A DNA stretch of 64,000 nt from Pseudanabaena galeata CCNP1313 (GTDB lineage: Bacteria > Cyanobacteriota > Cyanobacteriia > Pseudanabaenales > Pseudanabaenaceae). The notes below the pieces were generated by a model. It had not been told where the DNA came from and did no database searches. It was given only the letters and a program-made list of their open reading frames with translations. Below are positions 1 to 7,714 of the stretch, one piece after another (position 1 is the first letter of the stretch; every line of letters begins with the position of its first letter). A program made the position numbers and the translations under genes. Location of the stretch: NCBI RefSeq assembly GCF_029910235.1, contig NZ_CP112877.1:110752-174751 (forward strand), read 5' to 3'.

Positions 1-1
1 A

Positions 2-460
2 AGATACTTGGGCTTCAATGTCCCTCAAGATGCTACCAATATTTGGATTTTTCGCATTCTCTGCAATCAGCTTGGGGTCAAAATCTGTTCTAAGCGCATT
101 CATGGCGATGAGGGCATGATTAATGTTTGTTGGCTTGATGCTGATGCTTGGCAACAGTTACAGGCGATTCTCGAAAGACGCTCCGTCTCTCGGCAACAGG
201 TGACGACTGCTCAGCCCGTTTCTTGCGATCGCCCCCCCCTTATAACAAATGATTGTGAGGGGGCGATCGCTAACTGTCAGTTTGCGGTTTGGACTAGGCT
301 GCTTGCCAGAGTCGCTTATCTGCGCCATTTACTGACATCGGATATTTCCTCTAAGCATCCTCTCTATAAGCTCCAAAACCATTTATCAGTCCTATTTTTC
401 AATATCCAAGTCATGTTCACTCAAAGATTATTCTTGACTTGCTCTCACGTTATCCCGTAA
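2..460 (+). CDS. C-terminal part of an unrecognised protein, cut by the window edge
   Basis: The reading frame is open from the first bases and stops at 460, so this is most likely the 3' end of a longer gene; the first usable start is a TTG at 8. The segment of roughly residues 15-60, with 'FRILCNQLGVK' followed by 'WLDADAWQQL' and 'ILERR', has the feel of the C-terminal winged-helix tail seen in cyanobacterial plasmid Rep/DUF3854 proteins. That is memory-based and weak. A HIP1 octamer lies inside. The last 60 residues are low in recognisable structure and may follow a frameshift. Function is not assigned. Confidence 0.35.
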   Translation, partial: RYLGFNVPQDATNIWIFRILCNQLGVKICSKRIHGDEGMINVCWLDADAWQQLQAILERRSVSRQQVTTAQPVSCDRPPLITNDCEGAIANCQFAVWTRLLARVAYLRHLLTSDISSKHPLYKLQNHLSVLFFNIQVMFTQRLFLTCSHVIP

Positions 461-596
461 TTTCGTAATTATCGAGTAACTCAGATGTTTCTGTGTAAAG
501 CTATCATATAAAAATCAGTCATTTTCGGGGGCGATATCATCTCTATGGTTTGAGGTGGGGCAATCCTTGTTTACAAATTTTATGATGGAGTCCTAT

Positions 597-1238
597 ATGG
601 GTACATTGACCGATATTTTCGTTGCTCAAAAAGAGCAACGATTTGATTTTCTGCGTGAAAACTTTCCTCGGATTTTTTATAAGTATCATCAAGAGCGATT
701 TGCTATTCAGCAAATGCAATTAAAACCTTTTACTACCTTTCTTGACTCTCAGCTTTCTAAGCCTATCGATATCAATGTCACGGCTCAATTTATCAAGAAA
801 CATCGCGCTGATGCTCAATCTTTCGTCTCTACTGCTATTAGCGAAGTCGGTAAGTTTAACAATATTCAACTTTTGGGTGGGGTTGCTCCTCGTTCAGCTA
901 ATCTTGTACGGGATTTATTCGCTGATGAAGATTCCTTGATCGCTAGTATCAGCCAAGATATTGTCATCGAAGTTATTGATTTCCTCTGCTCAGATCCTCA
1001 CTATCCAATGCTTTGCGATATCTGCTTCCCCTGTACTAGTCAAGTGATTGTGGCGGCTCGTAAAAACCGAATTCCTTTATCAGTAAGAGTAATCAAACCT
1101 CCTCTAACTTTCAAATTCAATCGCCATCGCATCATTGCTTGCGCTAACTGGGATGTTCTTGTGCAATATGCTAGTGCTGATGTTGTCCTCAAGCTATGTA
1201 GTATTCCTTGGTTAGATGAAATTCCTTGCTTTGGCTAG
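597..1238 (+). CDS. Hypothetical protein, 213 aa
   Basis: An open frame exists from a GTG at 555, but the ATG at 597 has GGAG six bases upstream (587-590) and is the better start. The protein is soluble-looking, with no signal peptide or membrane segment and no motif I recognise. It contains 'LCDICFPCTSQ' (two CxxC-like spacings) near residue 140. It stands alone on the + strand, convergent with the PRTRC operon, with two hairpins between them. I do not assign a function. Confidence 0.55.
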   Translation: MGTLTDIFVAQKEQRFDFLRENFPRIFYKYHQERFAIQQMQLKPFTTFLDSQLSKPIDINVTAQFIKKHRADAQSFVSTAISEVGKFNNIQLLGGVAPRSANLVRDLFADEDSLIASISQDIVIEVIDFLCSDPHYPMLCDICFPCTSQVIVAARKNRIPLSVRVIKPPLTFKFNRHRIIACANWDVLVQYASADVVLKLCSIPWLDEIPCFG

Positions 1239-1265
1239 ATTGGCTATAGTCCTGAATAGCAAAGG

Positions 1266-1290
1266 ATCTGCGGCGCTTCGCGCCGCAGAT
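1266..1290 (+). terminator. GC-rich hairpin after 597-1238 gene
   Basis: Ten-base-pair perfect stem ATCTGCGGCG (1266-1275) / CGCCGCAGAT (1281-1290) with a 5-base CTTCG loop, 28 bases after the stop codon. There is no long T run, so termination is likely but not certain. Confidence 0.5.
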
Positions 1291-1359
1291 TGCTTCTTGA
1301 GTTTTAGTCTGTACTAGCTATCTCTTGCTTTCCTATACCAGATTGGCTCACCTATGAAA

Positions 1360-1415
1360 GAAATAAGCAGTCCGCACTGCTCTTGTTGATCTGATTAGTT
1401 CGGACTGCTTATTTC
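1360..1415. terminator. 15-bp inverted repeat between convergent genes
   Basis: GAAATAAGCAGTCCG (1360-1374) is repeated exactly inverted at 1401-1415, with a 26-base loop. It sits two bases past the stop codon of the minus-strand ThiF gene and downstream of the + gene. It can fold on either strand and ends in AT-rich sequence, so a bidirectional terminator is the simplest reading. Confidence 0.55.
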
Positions 1416-1416
1416 T

Positions 1417-2253
1417 CTATTGGGGCTTCGCTCTTAGGTATTGTTTGGGCTTGCCAATCACTGCTGCTACTTCTTCATGGGTGTTGAATCTAGACCATGC
1501 ACTGCCATGTTTGCAGTTTACATAGGTAGCAAAACGGGTCAGGGTTCCGCTTAGTAAGCGTAGTAGCATGTCCAATGCTTCATCAGCGATACGGTGATTG
1601 ATCGACATCGACTGAGCATTGGCGATCGCTGATTCTTCGCAGGAGAGGACTTTCTCAATTGACGCTTGATTCACCAGTAGATCTGGATGTTGCAATGCTG
1701 GTGATGGCAGGGCTGTACAAAATGTGGGTATATGAAAGGCTCCTTTCATACTTTCCACAGTGTCTCTAGATCCGAGTAGAACTTGTCCCGAATCATAATG
1801 ATTGCCACAGTCCAACCAGAATGTTGTTTTTCCAGTGTCGAGAACTTTGGCAATTTCGGCTCTGGCTTCGGGATTGTCCACAGCTCCAATACAGATTGTC
1901 AGGTGTTTCCATCGTGACGTTGCCATGTCTGCTCTAAATGATGAAACTATGGCGCTGATTTCGATGCCCCATTGCCATCCATACCTTGCGGCTAATACTG
2001 ATGCTTTCGGTAGTTCAAGGTCGTTGGGAGTAAAGTTTTGGCGCGGTATATTCGTTGCTTCGACCCGATCTGGATCGATGAAAGTAACTGATACTTTTTT
2101 CCCGGCTTGTTTTTGTAAATAGGCGATGCGTGGCAAGTTCACGGCTAACCATCCGCCTGTGCCGCCACAGCCGATGAGAATTAGGTCTAGTTCTTCATAG
2201 GCTGGTAGCAGGATGGGGACGGCTTCGGCAAAGGGTAATGATAGGTTTGACAT
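1417..2253 (-). CDS. ThiF/E1-like activating enzyme of a PRTRC cassette
   Basis: E1-like Rossmann adenylyltransferase predicted to activate the C-terminus of a small ubiquitin-like partner. Seen: nucleotide loop 'LIGCGGTGG' near residue 25, 'FIDPDRVEATNIPRQNF' with the acidic residue and arginine that bind ATP, then 'GAVDN' and a Cys in 'WLDCGN' that could be the thioester cysteine. The start is ATG 2253, which overlaps the stop of the upstream JAB gene as TAATG; the frame is open to 2274, but that would overlap more. It is the last gene of a seven-gene overlapping operon matching PRTRC (ParB-Related, ThiF-Related Cassette) systems. Length about 278 aa, close to the family's roughly 245. Confidence 0.85.
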   Translation of the reverse strand: MSNLSLPFAEAVPILLPAYEELDLILIGCGGTGGWLAVNLPRIAYLQKQAGKKVSVTFIDPDRVEATNIPRQNFTPNDLELPKASVLAARYGWQWGIEISAIVSSFRADMATSRWKHLTICIGAVDNPEARAEIAKVLDTGKTTFWLDCGNHYDSGQVLLGSRDTVESMKGAFHIPTFCTALPSPALQHPDLLVNQASIEKVLSCEESAIANAQSMSINHRIADEALDMLLRLLSGTLTRFATYVNCKHGSAWSRFNTHEEVAAVIGKPKQYLRAKPQ

Positions 2254-2942
2254 TACCAATCCTCCACTAAGCAATCTGTTAATTGCGCTGGTAACTCCAA
2301 GATCCCTGTTGTTGCAGTTTCATAGAAATGACCGTAAATTCCTACTCGCATCCTGATCTGTGGGTTGGAGAAGATTTCACCCAGCACTCCATAAATCCGA
2401 AAACCTGTCTCATCTCGATTATCTGTGTCTGAGAAGTAGGCTCTCATTCCATGATGGGAATGGATTTCGATAATCGCTTTGCTGTATGTGCTGTTCGCAC
2501 TGTTATCTAATGGCTTACAGGATGTGGCTGTTTGCTCTTGCTCTGGAATCGCGAGCTGCCAATTACCATTTTCAAAATATAGGTGAAATACAATTTCGAC
2601 TGGACGATTATTAGTGTCGCAAGCAATGCGTGAGGCTTCGAGCATTTGCTCTACTAGCGTTACGGGGACTGCGGGGTATGTCATCTGTACAGATGCTGAT
2701 ATTGCCTTTAGTCCTTTGGCTTTGTAATACGACACTGGCGCGATCGCAGTCAATCCTTGCCTCTTTGCCCTGACAAATGTGCCATTACTGCCATACATAT
2801 ACTCATACATTGAGGTTGGGGCAATTTCAGGCAAGCTTTGATTTGTGGCGATGATGTGCTGAATTAACGGGGGATTCTGGGCGGATGGCAATACGGGATT
2901 TGTTGTGGCTACGTGCTTTTGGATATGTTCTAATAATTTCAT
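2253..2942 (-). CDS. PRTRC system protein A, JAB/JAMM metallopeptidase
   Basis: 229-aa protein carrying a JAMM zinc-peptidase signature: 'IEIHSHHGMRAYFSDTDNRD', i.e. HxH followed by S-x2-D, with an upstream Glu in 'PVEIVFHLYFENGNW' that could be the catalytic acid. JAB enzymes cleave isopeptide bonds or trim ubiquitin-like proteins. The start overlaps the stop of the protein-B gene by ATGA at 2939-2942, and the end is coupled to ThiF. Together with the E1 and E2-like neighbours this predicts a conjugation/deconjugation cycle. The N-terminal 90 residues are unrecognised. PRTRC-A identity is inferred from motif plus gene order. Confidence 0.78.
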   Translation of the reverse strand: MKLLEHIQKHVATTNPVLPSAQNPPLIQHIIATNQSLPEIAPTSMYEYMYGSNGTFVRAKRQGLTAIAPVSYYKAKGLKAISASVQMTYPAVPVTLVEQMLEASRIACDTNNRPVEIVFHLYFENGNWQLAIPEQEQTATSCKPLDNSANSTYSKAIIEIHSHHGMRAYFSDTDNRDETGFRIYGVLGEIFSNPQIRMRVGIYGHFYETATTGILELPAQLTDCLVEDW

Positions 2943-3646
2943 TGGTTGATTACCATATTAATGGCTACCTTTACGGAACTGCCACATTGGACAAGATCGT
3001 TAATGGGGTAGCGGTTGGATTTCTGCAATTGGATCAGTTTTTCGCGGATGTCTTCTGGATGGGTATTGGATTTGCTATCCACAAGATGATTGTTGAATGG
3101 TGCTGTCATGAACATCTCCCATGCTTTAGCTAGTCGCTCTATTCCTTCTGCATAGCTGCTGAGGTTATTCTCAGTTCCCATACAGATCCTGCCATCTCCA
3201 TAGATATTTGGTAATGGCACATGGTAAATGGGCGCTTCGGCGGCAAAGGTTTTCTGCTTAGTTGCCCAGATATAGCAAGTGTCACCGCAAAGCATAAACA
3301 CGATTCCCATCATTGGAATGGTCAGGGAAATCGGCTCTCCGCTTTGATTTAAGTTGATGAAGGTAAATGTCCGTTTTGCAGGTGGCATAAACTGCACATA
3401 CCATTGTCCTTGCCGACAAATCCCCAATCGTTTTACTCCATTGGGTATCCATCCTGAGTCAATGCGTTCATGTTGAAAGGCGGCTCTCACTGTTTCAGGG
3501 GATAAGAACTTGTAAGTTTCTCGTTCCCTCTGCCGATATTGAAAGCAGTAATGTCCTCCTTTCAGAAATAGGAGTTTTGCCTCTGCTTCAATTAATGGAT
3601 AGCCATCGGGCTTCAGGGCATCTTGGAGTGGGTCTAGGGTTAGCAT
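2939..3646 (-). CDS. PRTRC system protein B, E2-like (Prok-E2_D type)
   Basis: About 235 aa. The core 'YHVPLPNIYGDGRICMG' has a proline-rich strand followed by a lone Cys, as in E2/UBC folds. 'APFNNHLVDSKSN' lies C-terminal to it and supplies a His after the Cys, the feature described for Prok-E2_D proteins. The likely start is ATG 3646, preceded by GAGG at a good distance; the frame is open to an ATG at 3667, which would overlap the upstream gene by 11 bases. It would accept the ubiquitin-like protein from the ThiF enzyme. The family assignment is from motif memory plus position between F-like and A genes. Confidence 0.7.
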   Translation of the reverse strand: MLTLDPLQDALKPDGYPLIEAEAKLLFLKGGHYCFQYRQRERETYKFLSPETVRAAFQHERIDSGWIPNGVKRLGICRQGQWYVQFMPPAKRTFTFINLNQSGEPISLTIPMMGIVFMLCGDTCYIWATKQKTFAAEAPIYHVPLPNIYGDGRICMGTENNLSSYAEGIERLAKAWEMFMTAPFNNHLVDSKSNTHPEDIREKLIQLQKSNRYPINDLVQCGSSVKVAINMVINQ

Positions 3647-3656
3647 TTCTTTTTCC

Positions 3657-4409
3657 TCATGCGGCAAGATAGTGGTTGTGTATTTTGGGATTTGGATCTT
3701 TACATTTGTTCCAGAGCTTGACCACTTTGATACAGTTGGCGGTGTCTTGATCTAGCCATTCGATAAATTCTCGATACTTTTGCAAGATCGTTTGGGCTTC
3801 TGTGTATGCTTCTCTTAGGTTATCTATTACCTCTACTGTCCAATCAGCATCTACGATGTCATTTTCATAGGAGATATCCAGCCATAGATTGCCTGTGGAC
3901 TGGGTGAGCATGTCTATGGCTGTAGGTAAAAGGGTTATTTTTCCTCTCACCTTTTTGACGGCTTGGCTTAATTTTTGGTAATTGATATAACTAACAGCAT
4001 CTGGCAAGTCTTGTCCCAGTTCTCCCTCTAGGTCATTCCATGTATCGTTGTCTAATCCGTGGATCAGGCTCATCAAGAATTTCTCGGTTGCGCCTAAATC
4101 TTCAAAGTTATCGTAATACCATGAAGTACCAAGTGGCTCTACGGGAATATAGGAGATACGTTCTGATTCTGCTAGCAATAATGGCAATGGGAAGAATTGC
4201 TCATCTAATAAGGTCAGAAATTCTAGCTCTTTCTCACTATAAGTTTCAAGGCTAGCAACTTTAACACTAGCTTTTGATTGTTGATATGTGTCAGGATAGT
4301 AATACTGATACAGTTGCAGCATTGTTGCCCTTTGCTGGATTGCTTCGATGTATTCCACCGCTTTATCGGCAGTGCATGCTGCTAACCACTCGAATTTGGT
4401 TTTGTCCAT
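3657..4409 (-). CDS. PRTRC protein F-like (position-based)
   Basis: 250 aa, acidic and soluble. The middle part 'IPVEPLGTSWYYDNFEDLG' followed by a long helical stretch is reminiscent of the proteobacterial PRTRC F protein (about 340 aa), but shorter. No catalytic motif is visible. It lies where F lies in PRTRC cassettes, between C and B, and its start codon is two bases from the stop of the 83-aa gene upstream. The call depends mainly on gene order; it may be a cyanobacterium-specific subunit. Confidence 0.45.
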   Translation of the reverse strand: MDKTKFEWLAACTADKAVEYIEAIQQRATMLQLYQYYYPDTYQQSKASVKVASLETYSEKELEFLTLLDEQFFPLPLLLAESERISYIPVEPLGTSWYYDNFEDLGATEKFLMSLIHGLDNDTWNDLEGELGQDLPDAVSYINYQKLSQAVKKVRGKITLLPTAIDMLTQSTGNLWLDISYENDIVDADWTVEVIDNLREAYTEAQTILQKYREFIEWLDQDTANCIKVVKLWNKCKDPNPKIHNHYLAA

Positions 4410-4410
4410 C

Positions 4411-4662
4411 TCAAAATCCTCGGATCGTCATCGGCGCTGCGATCGGGTTGGCTTTTTTCAGGTTGTCGATTGTCCTTTGAATGCATAGACTCTGTTTTTG
4501 TAATTCTTTGCTTGTTTCGTCAAAGTCCTCTAACCCGATTTCACTTAGCTCGATTAATTGAGTCCCTTGCTGTTGGTACTTTTCAATTTCCCAGAGTATC
4601 TCTAGCAAGGGATTGATTTCTTCGGGTACTTTCATCAAACTAGCGATCGCGGTCTCGCTCAT
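4411..4662 (-). CDS. Small PRTRC-operon protein, 83 aa, unknown
   Basis: Predicted mostly helical, with a heptad-like central part ('LEILWEIEKYQQQ' to 'LQKQSLCIQRTIDNLKK') suggesting a short coiled coil. Its start overlaps the stop of the protein-C gene by 4 bases (ATGA) and its stop sits two bases before the F-like start, so it is translated within the operon. I know no family for it; a structural or adaptor role is only a guess. Confidence 0.55.
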   Translation of the reverse strand: MSETAIASLMKVPEEINPLLEILWEIEKYQQQGTQLIELSEIGLEDFDETSKELQKQSLCIQRTIDNLKKANPIAAPMTIRGF

Positions 4663-4871
4663 ATTGCCCCTTTTGTCCCTGCGAGTTTACAGACATCCAC
4701 GAGGATATCGCCGTTGGCTTGCACGGTTCTTTCAATTTTCGAGTTCTTGATTCCTTCAAAATACAGGCTGAGCGTTGCTCTAATCTGTTCATCACTACTC
4801 CCGATTTCTGGTGGTACGGGAATCGTCTGTCCTTCAATCTTGATGTTATAGTTCACTGCTGTTTCCCTCAT
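4659..4871 (-). CDS. PRTRC system protein C, ubiquitin-like
   Basis: 70 aa, the size of PRTRC C (about 66-72). The pattern is that of a beta-grasp fold: strand 'NYNIKIEGQTIPVP', helix 'SDEQIRATLSLYF', strands 'IERTVQANGDILVDV'. Prokaryotic PRTRC C proteins match the Prok_Ub family. There is no C-terminal GG: the protein ends 'LAGTKGAI', so processing by the JAB protease after the internal glycine would be one option if it is conjugated. It overlaps both neighbours by 4 bases. Confidence 0.62.
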   Translation of the reverse strand: MRETAVNYNIKIEGQTIPVPPEIGSSDEQIRATLSLYFEGIKNSKIERTVQANGDILVDVCKLAGTKGAI

Positions 4872-5179
4872 AGTAAAGTCATCTGTTCTGGTTTTGAGGA
4901 TACTAAAGATCTCTTGGTGATGGCGATCGGTTCTGGGGTTTCTTCTTCAATGGTCGGGATTTGATTTGCCAACTCACTGGCGGCATAGGCTTGGATTACC
5001 TCGGCTAAAGGTAATGGGATTGGTGCTAGTTCATTCAAACTTATAGTCCGAATTAGCGGTCTCCCCTGCTCTCGGCAAATGGAGATGATCACCATTCTCT
5101 CGTTTGAGTCTGCTTCTGGCAATATTTCAATGCACAGCTTTAGTCTGTCTTTATCTAGGTCGATTGCTGGATTGGGCAT
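4868..5179 (-). CDS. PRTRC protein E-like, first gene of the operon
   Basis: 103 aa. The first 80 residues alternate strands and a helix ('LCIEILPEADSN', 'PLIRTISLNELAPIPLPLAEVIQAYAASEL'), comparable to the C-terminal domain that defines PRTRC E proteins; the tail is polar. It opens the operon E-C-x-F-B-A-ThiF and overlaps the protein-C gene by 4 bases. The 264 bases upstream separate it from the divergent toxin-antitoxin pair and should hold both promoters. Identity is by position and a weak resemblance. Confidence 0.4.
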   Translation of the reverse strand: MPNPAIDLDKDRLKLCIEILPEADSNERMVIISICREQGRPLIRTISLNELAPIPLPLAEVIQAYAASELANQIPTIEEETPEPIAITKRSLVSSKPEQMTLL

Positions 5180-5443
5180 GGCTTTTTCACTATTGGAATT
5201 ATGTTTTTCTCCATCAGCACGGGCGCTAGCCTTATTTAATTTTCAGTCGATTTATCTTGACCTTCGCAGTAATGTTTTTATTAAGTTTTTTGGAAGTATA
5301 AAATTATAACTATCGGTACTGCAACTTGTAAAAATAGGGCGATCGCCTTGCATAGTAATCATCATTTCGTTTATTGCGTTTAATATGTTAGACTTTGAGC
5401 AAAATTCAAGCAATCTAAATACAAAACTATCTGAGGTTGCCCG

Positions 5444-5899
5444 ATGGTTGCCCTAACACAGTCTCTACACATTCCTACCGAGGAAGAAACCGAAATTTCT
5501 AAAGAAAGCAGCCGTATTCTTGCTTCGCATATTAGCGATGGTGTCTGTCATCTCAAAATCGTAGAAGCTGATGGCAGTGAAGAAACAGCCACAATCCCTG
5601 CGGCAGCCTATCGCCTATTTGTAGACATTTTGACCCAAATGTCCCAAGGCAATGCCGTAACGATCATCCCCATCCATGCTGAACTCACTACCCAAGAAGC
5701 CGCAGATTTAATCAATGTCTCGCGTCCCTTCCTAATCAAACAACTCGAAGAAGGCATAATTCCCTATCACAAAGTCGGCACGCATCGCCGAGTTCGCTTT
5801 ACTGATTTAATGGAATATAAAACAAATATTGATGCCGCCAGAAACAAAGTTTTAGATGAGATTGTGGCGATATCTGAAGAGATAGGACTATATGACTAG
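5444..5899 (+). CDS. Antitoxin with excisionase-type HTH
   Basis: 151 aa. The C-terminal half has 'LTTQEAADLINVSRPFLIKQLEEG' with 'KVGTHRRVRFTDLMEYK', the MerR/excisionase-like helix-turn-helix plus wing that binds operator DNA. The N-terminal half is a small strand-rich domain that may wrap the toxin. Its stop codon is 8 bases inside the following PIN gene, the usual antitoxin-first arrangement. It is probably autoregulatory, binding within the divergent gap 5180-5443. Start is ATG 5444. Confidence 0.8.
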   Translation: MVALTQSLHIPTEEETEISKESSRILASHISDGVCHLKIVEADGSEETATIPAAAYRLFVDILTQMSQGNAVTIIPIHAELTTQEAADLINVSRPFLIKQLEEGIIPYHKVGTHRRVRFTDLMEYKTNIDAARNKVLDEIVAISEEIGLYD

Positions 5900-6473
5900 C
5901 AAGTTTACAGTGATATACGATGCCTGTGTCCTTTATTCCAACTATCTTAGAGATATTCTCATTCAATTGGCGATCGCCGATCTCTTTAGAGCCAAATGGA
6001 CTAACTTAATTCATGACGAATGGATTCGCAATCTCATCGAAAATCGTCCTGATTTACCAAAGGAAAAGCTAAATCAAGTCAAAGATTTGATGAATAGTCA
6101 AGTTCGAGACAGTTTAGTTACTGATTTTGAACAGCTAATTCCATCCTTAACCTTACCCGATCCTAACGATCACCATATTCTGGCGGCAGCAATTGTGGCT
6201 GAAGCTGATGTTATTGTCACCTTTAATCTAAAAGATTTTCCCGATCTGAATATCAGTCAGTATGGAATCACAGCAAAGCATCCAGATGATTTTATTGCCG
6301 ATTTGATTGGCTTAAATCCTTTCAAAGTTATGGCAGCAGTTGAGACTTGTCGGCAACGCTTAAAAAAGCAACCCAAAACCAGCAATGAATACTTGGAAAT
6401 TCTGTTAAAGCAGGGGCTACCACTCTCTGTGTCAATGCTAAAAGAACTCCAGAATAATCAAAATACAATGTAA
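5892..6473 (+). CDS. PIN-domain toxin (VapC-like ribonuclease)
   Basis: 193 aa PIN-type ribonuclease. Conserved acidic positions are visible: 'VIYDACVLY' at the N-terminus, the mid-region Glu in 'IHDEWIRN', and 'LPDPNDHHILAAAIVAEADVIVTFNLKDFP', the classic DxxD...TxNxxDF block. A C-terminal extension of about 50 residues follows, as in the longer PIN_3 group. It overlaps the antitoxin gene by 8 bases. In a plasmid setting the pair would act as an addiction module that penalises plasmid loss, by cleaving RNA. Confidence 0.82.
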   Translation: MTSKFTVIYDACVLYSNYLRDILIQLAIADLFRAKWTNLIHDEWIRNLIENRPDLPKEKLNQVKDLMNSQVRDSLVTDFEQLIPSLTLPDPNDHHILAAAIVAEADVIVTFNLKDFPDLNISQYGITAKHPDDFIADLIGLNPFKVMAAVETCRQRLKKQPKTSNEYLEILLKQGLPLSVSMLKELQNNQNTM

Positions 6474-6612
6474 AAAAAGCAAGGAAATACTATGATAACA
6501 ACCTCCTCCGAAGTGCGATCGCCTATCAGCGCAATGCAGGATCTAAAGCCAATAACTCAATAACAGACATCAAAAAGACAGGTTACATCCTGACTGAATA
6601 GCTTAGATTTGA

Positions 6613-6652
6613 CAAAAAAGTAAAACCTTCACAAGGAAGATTTTACTTTTTG
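6613..6652. terminator. AT-rich hairpin between convergent genes
   Basis: AAAAAGTAAAA (6615-6625) is inverted at 6641-6651 with an inner CTTC/GAAG pair; the right arm ends in a T run on + and the left arm gives a T run on minus. It separates the + toxin gene from the minus 6666-7103 gene and should terminate both. Confidence 0.65.
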
Positions 6653-6665
6653 TAGAGATTGCCGA

Positions 6666-7103
6666 TTAAGCAACAAGTTGCCTGTATCTTGGTTTCACGT
6701 TAGGTTTGATGCCTACTGGAATCGGGATACGTGCTGGGAATACTCGCAGACGTTCTTCTGTAAACACTCGAAACTTGGCGGTGTGATGTCTACCGCTATT
6801 GTTGACTGTCAGGTATACTCGCTCATCCAGAATTGCTTCAATAGTCGCATCTGGTAATTCTGGGCGGGGATACAGTGGGAATATTTCCTCATGTTCTTGC
6901 AAGAATAATTCCACCATCTCAACAAAGTGTTGTTTGGTCTGTTCAATGTCAAAACTAGTAATCAATTCTAAACCACACCATTGGAAGAATGCTTTCTGCT
7001 CGATGCTGAATGAATATCTCTTGGCTTGAGCTACCCATTCGGTTCCCCGACGGGTGGTTCGAGTCGATAGCAAGCATTGATAGCCTTTGTGAGTGTAAAT
7101 CAT
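6666..7103 (-). CDS. Hypothetical protein of the plasmid-maintenance block, 145 aa
   Basis: Soluble basic protein, no membrane segment. The N-terminus 'YTHKGYQCLLSTRTTRRGTEWVAQAKRY' reads as a beta-rich domain, followed by a helix and a basic C-terminus rich in Pro/Arg ('PVGIKPNVKPRYRQL'). I recognise no family. It follows the ssb gene on the same strand after a 46-bp palindrome, so it is probably transcribed separately from it. Confidence 0.5.
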   Translation of the reverse strand: MIYTHKGYQCLLSTRTTRRGTEWVAQAKRYSFSIEQKAFFQWCGLELITSFDIEQTKQHFVEMVELFLQEHEEIFPLYPRPELPDATIEAILDERVYLTVNNSGRHHTAKFRVFTEERLRVFPARIPIPVGIKPNVKPRYRQLVA

Positions 7104-7161
7104 AGTTACCTTCTCTTTTTCTTAGCTGGGCAAGAGCCTTAAGCGATAGCGACTAAAAAAC

Positions 7162-7207
7162 AAATAGAGAGAGTATTGATAGATATCTATCAATACTCTC
7201 TCTATTT
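7162..7207. terminator. 46-bp perfect palindrome downstream of ssb
   Basis: Two 23-base arms with no loop, centred between 7184 and 7185 (GAT|ATC). Arms contain AGAGAGAGT...ACTCTCTCT. It lies just past the ssb stop and upstream of the 6666-7103 gene. A terminator is the default reading; a protein-binding operator or processing site is equally possible because it has no loop. Confidence 0.5.
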
Positions 7208-7213
7208 ATTCAA

Positions 7214-7621
7214 CTAAAAGTCATCATCGTAAACGGTTGATTCTTGATACTCTTCGTCTTCGGCAGACTTCTTCACAACATCAATGAAGTTCAGAGATTG
7301 AGCATGAATCACTGTTCGCGCATGGTGCTTCTTATCTTTCTTGGATTTGTATTCTTCAGGCTGAGTCAGAACTCCCGTAACTTCGACAAACTTTCCAGAT
7401 TCTGCTCGTTCTTCGGCATACTCCGCAGTTCCATTCCAGCAGACTACTTTGACCCAGAGTGGTTCTTGGTTGATCCAATTACCCTCTTTGTCTCGGCGAG
7501 GTTTAGGCTGTACGGCGAGGCTAAAGTCTAGTACGTCTTTACCACTGGTTTTGGTTTGACGCAATTCAGAGACGTTACCGACATAACCAGAGAGGACTAC
7601 GAGATTAGTTGAATTACACAT
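7214..7621 (-). CDS. ssb: Single-stranded DNA-binding protein
   Basis: 135-aa SSB of the OB-fold family. Seen: N-terminal 'VVLSGYVGNVSELRQT', core 'LDFSLAVQPK...PLWVKVVCWNGTAEYAEE', 'GKFVEVTGVLTQ', and an acidic tail ending 'VYDDDF', a variant of the DDDIPF tip that recruits replication proteins. It coats ssDNA during plasmid replication and recombination. It lies in the same minus-strand block as the RecA-like ATPase at 9290-10450, now separated from it by an IS630 insertion. It is shorter than chromosomal SSBs and is likely a plasmid copy. Confidence 0.88.
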   Translation of the reverse strand: MCNSTNLVVLSGYVGNVSELRQTKTSGKDVLDFSLAVQPKPRRDKEGNWINQEPLWVKVVCWNGTAEYAEERAESGKFVEVTGVLTQPEEYKSKKDKKHHARTVIHAQSLNFIDVVKKSAEDEEYQESTVYDDDF

Positions 7622-7714
7622 GAGTTTTTTCCTTCTATTTAGGAATCAGGTCATGGACTTCTACGCGATAGCGTATCTTCAAAAAATCTTGGGACTCAAC
7701 AGGTATAGCGGTTT

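Noticed and set aside
1802..2122. Antisense open frames inside ThiF and other large genes
   Set aside because: They lie opposite well-supported coding sequences, lack motifs and ribosome sites, and reflect codon structure of the true genes.
7162..7207. Small RNA gene in the 46-bp palindrome
   Set aside because: No promoter-like sequence nearby and a palindrome without loop; a terminator or binding site is simpler.
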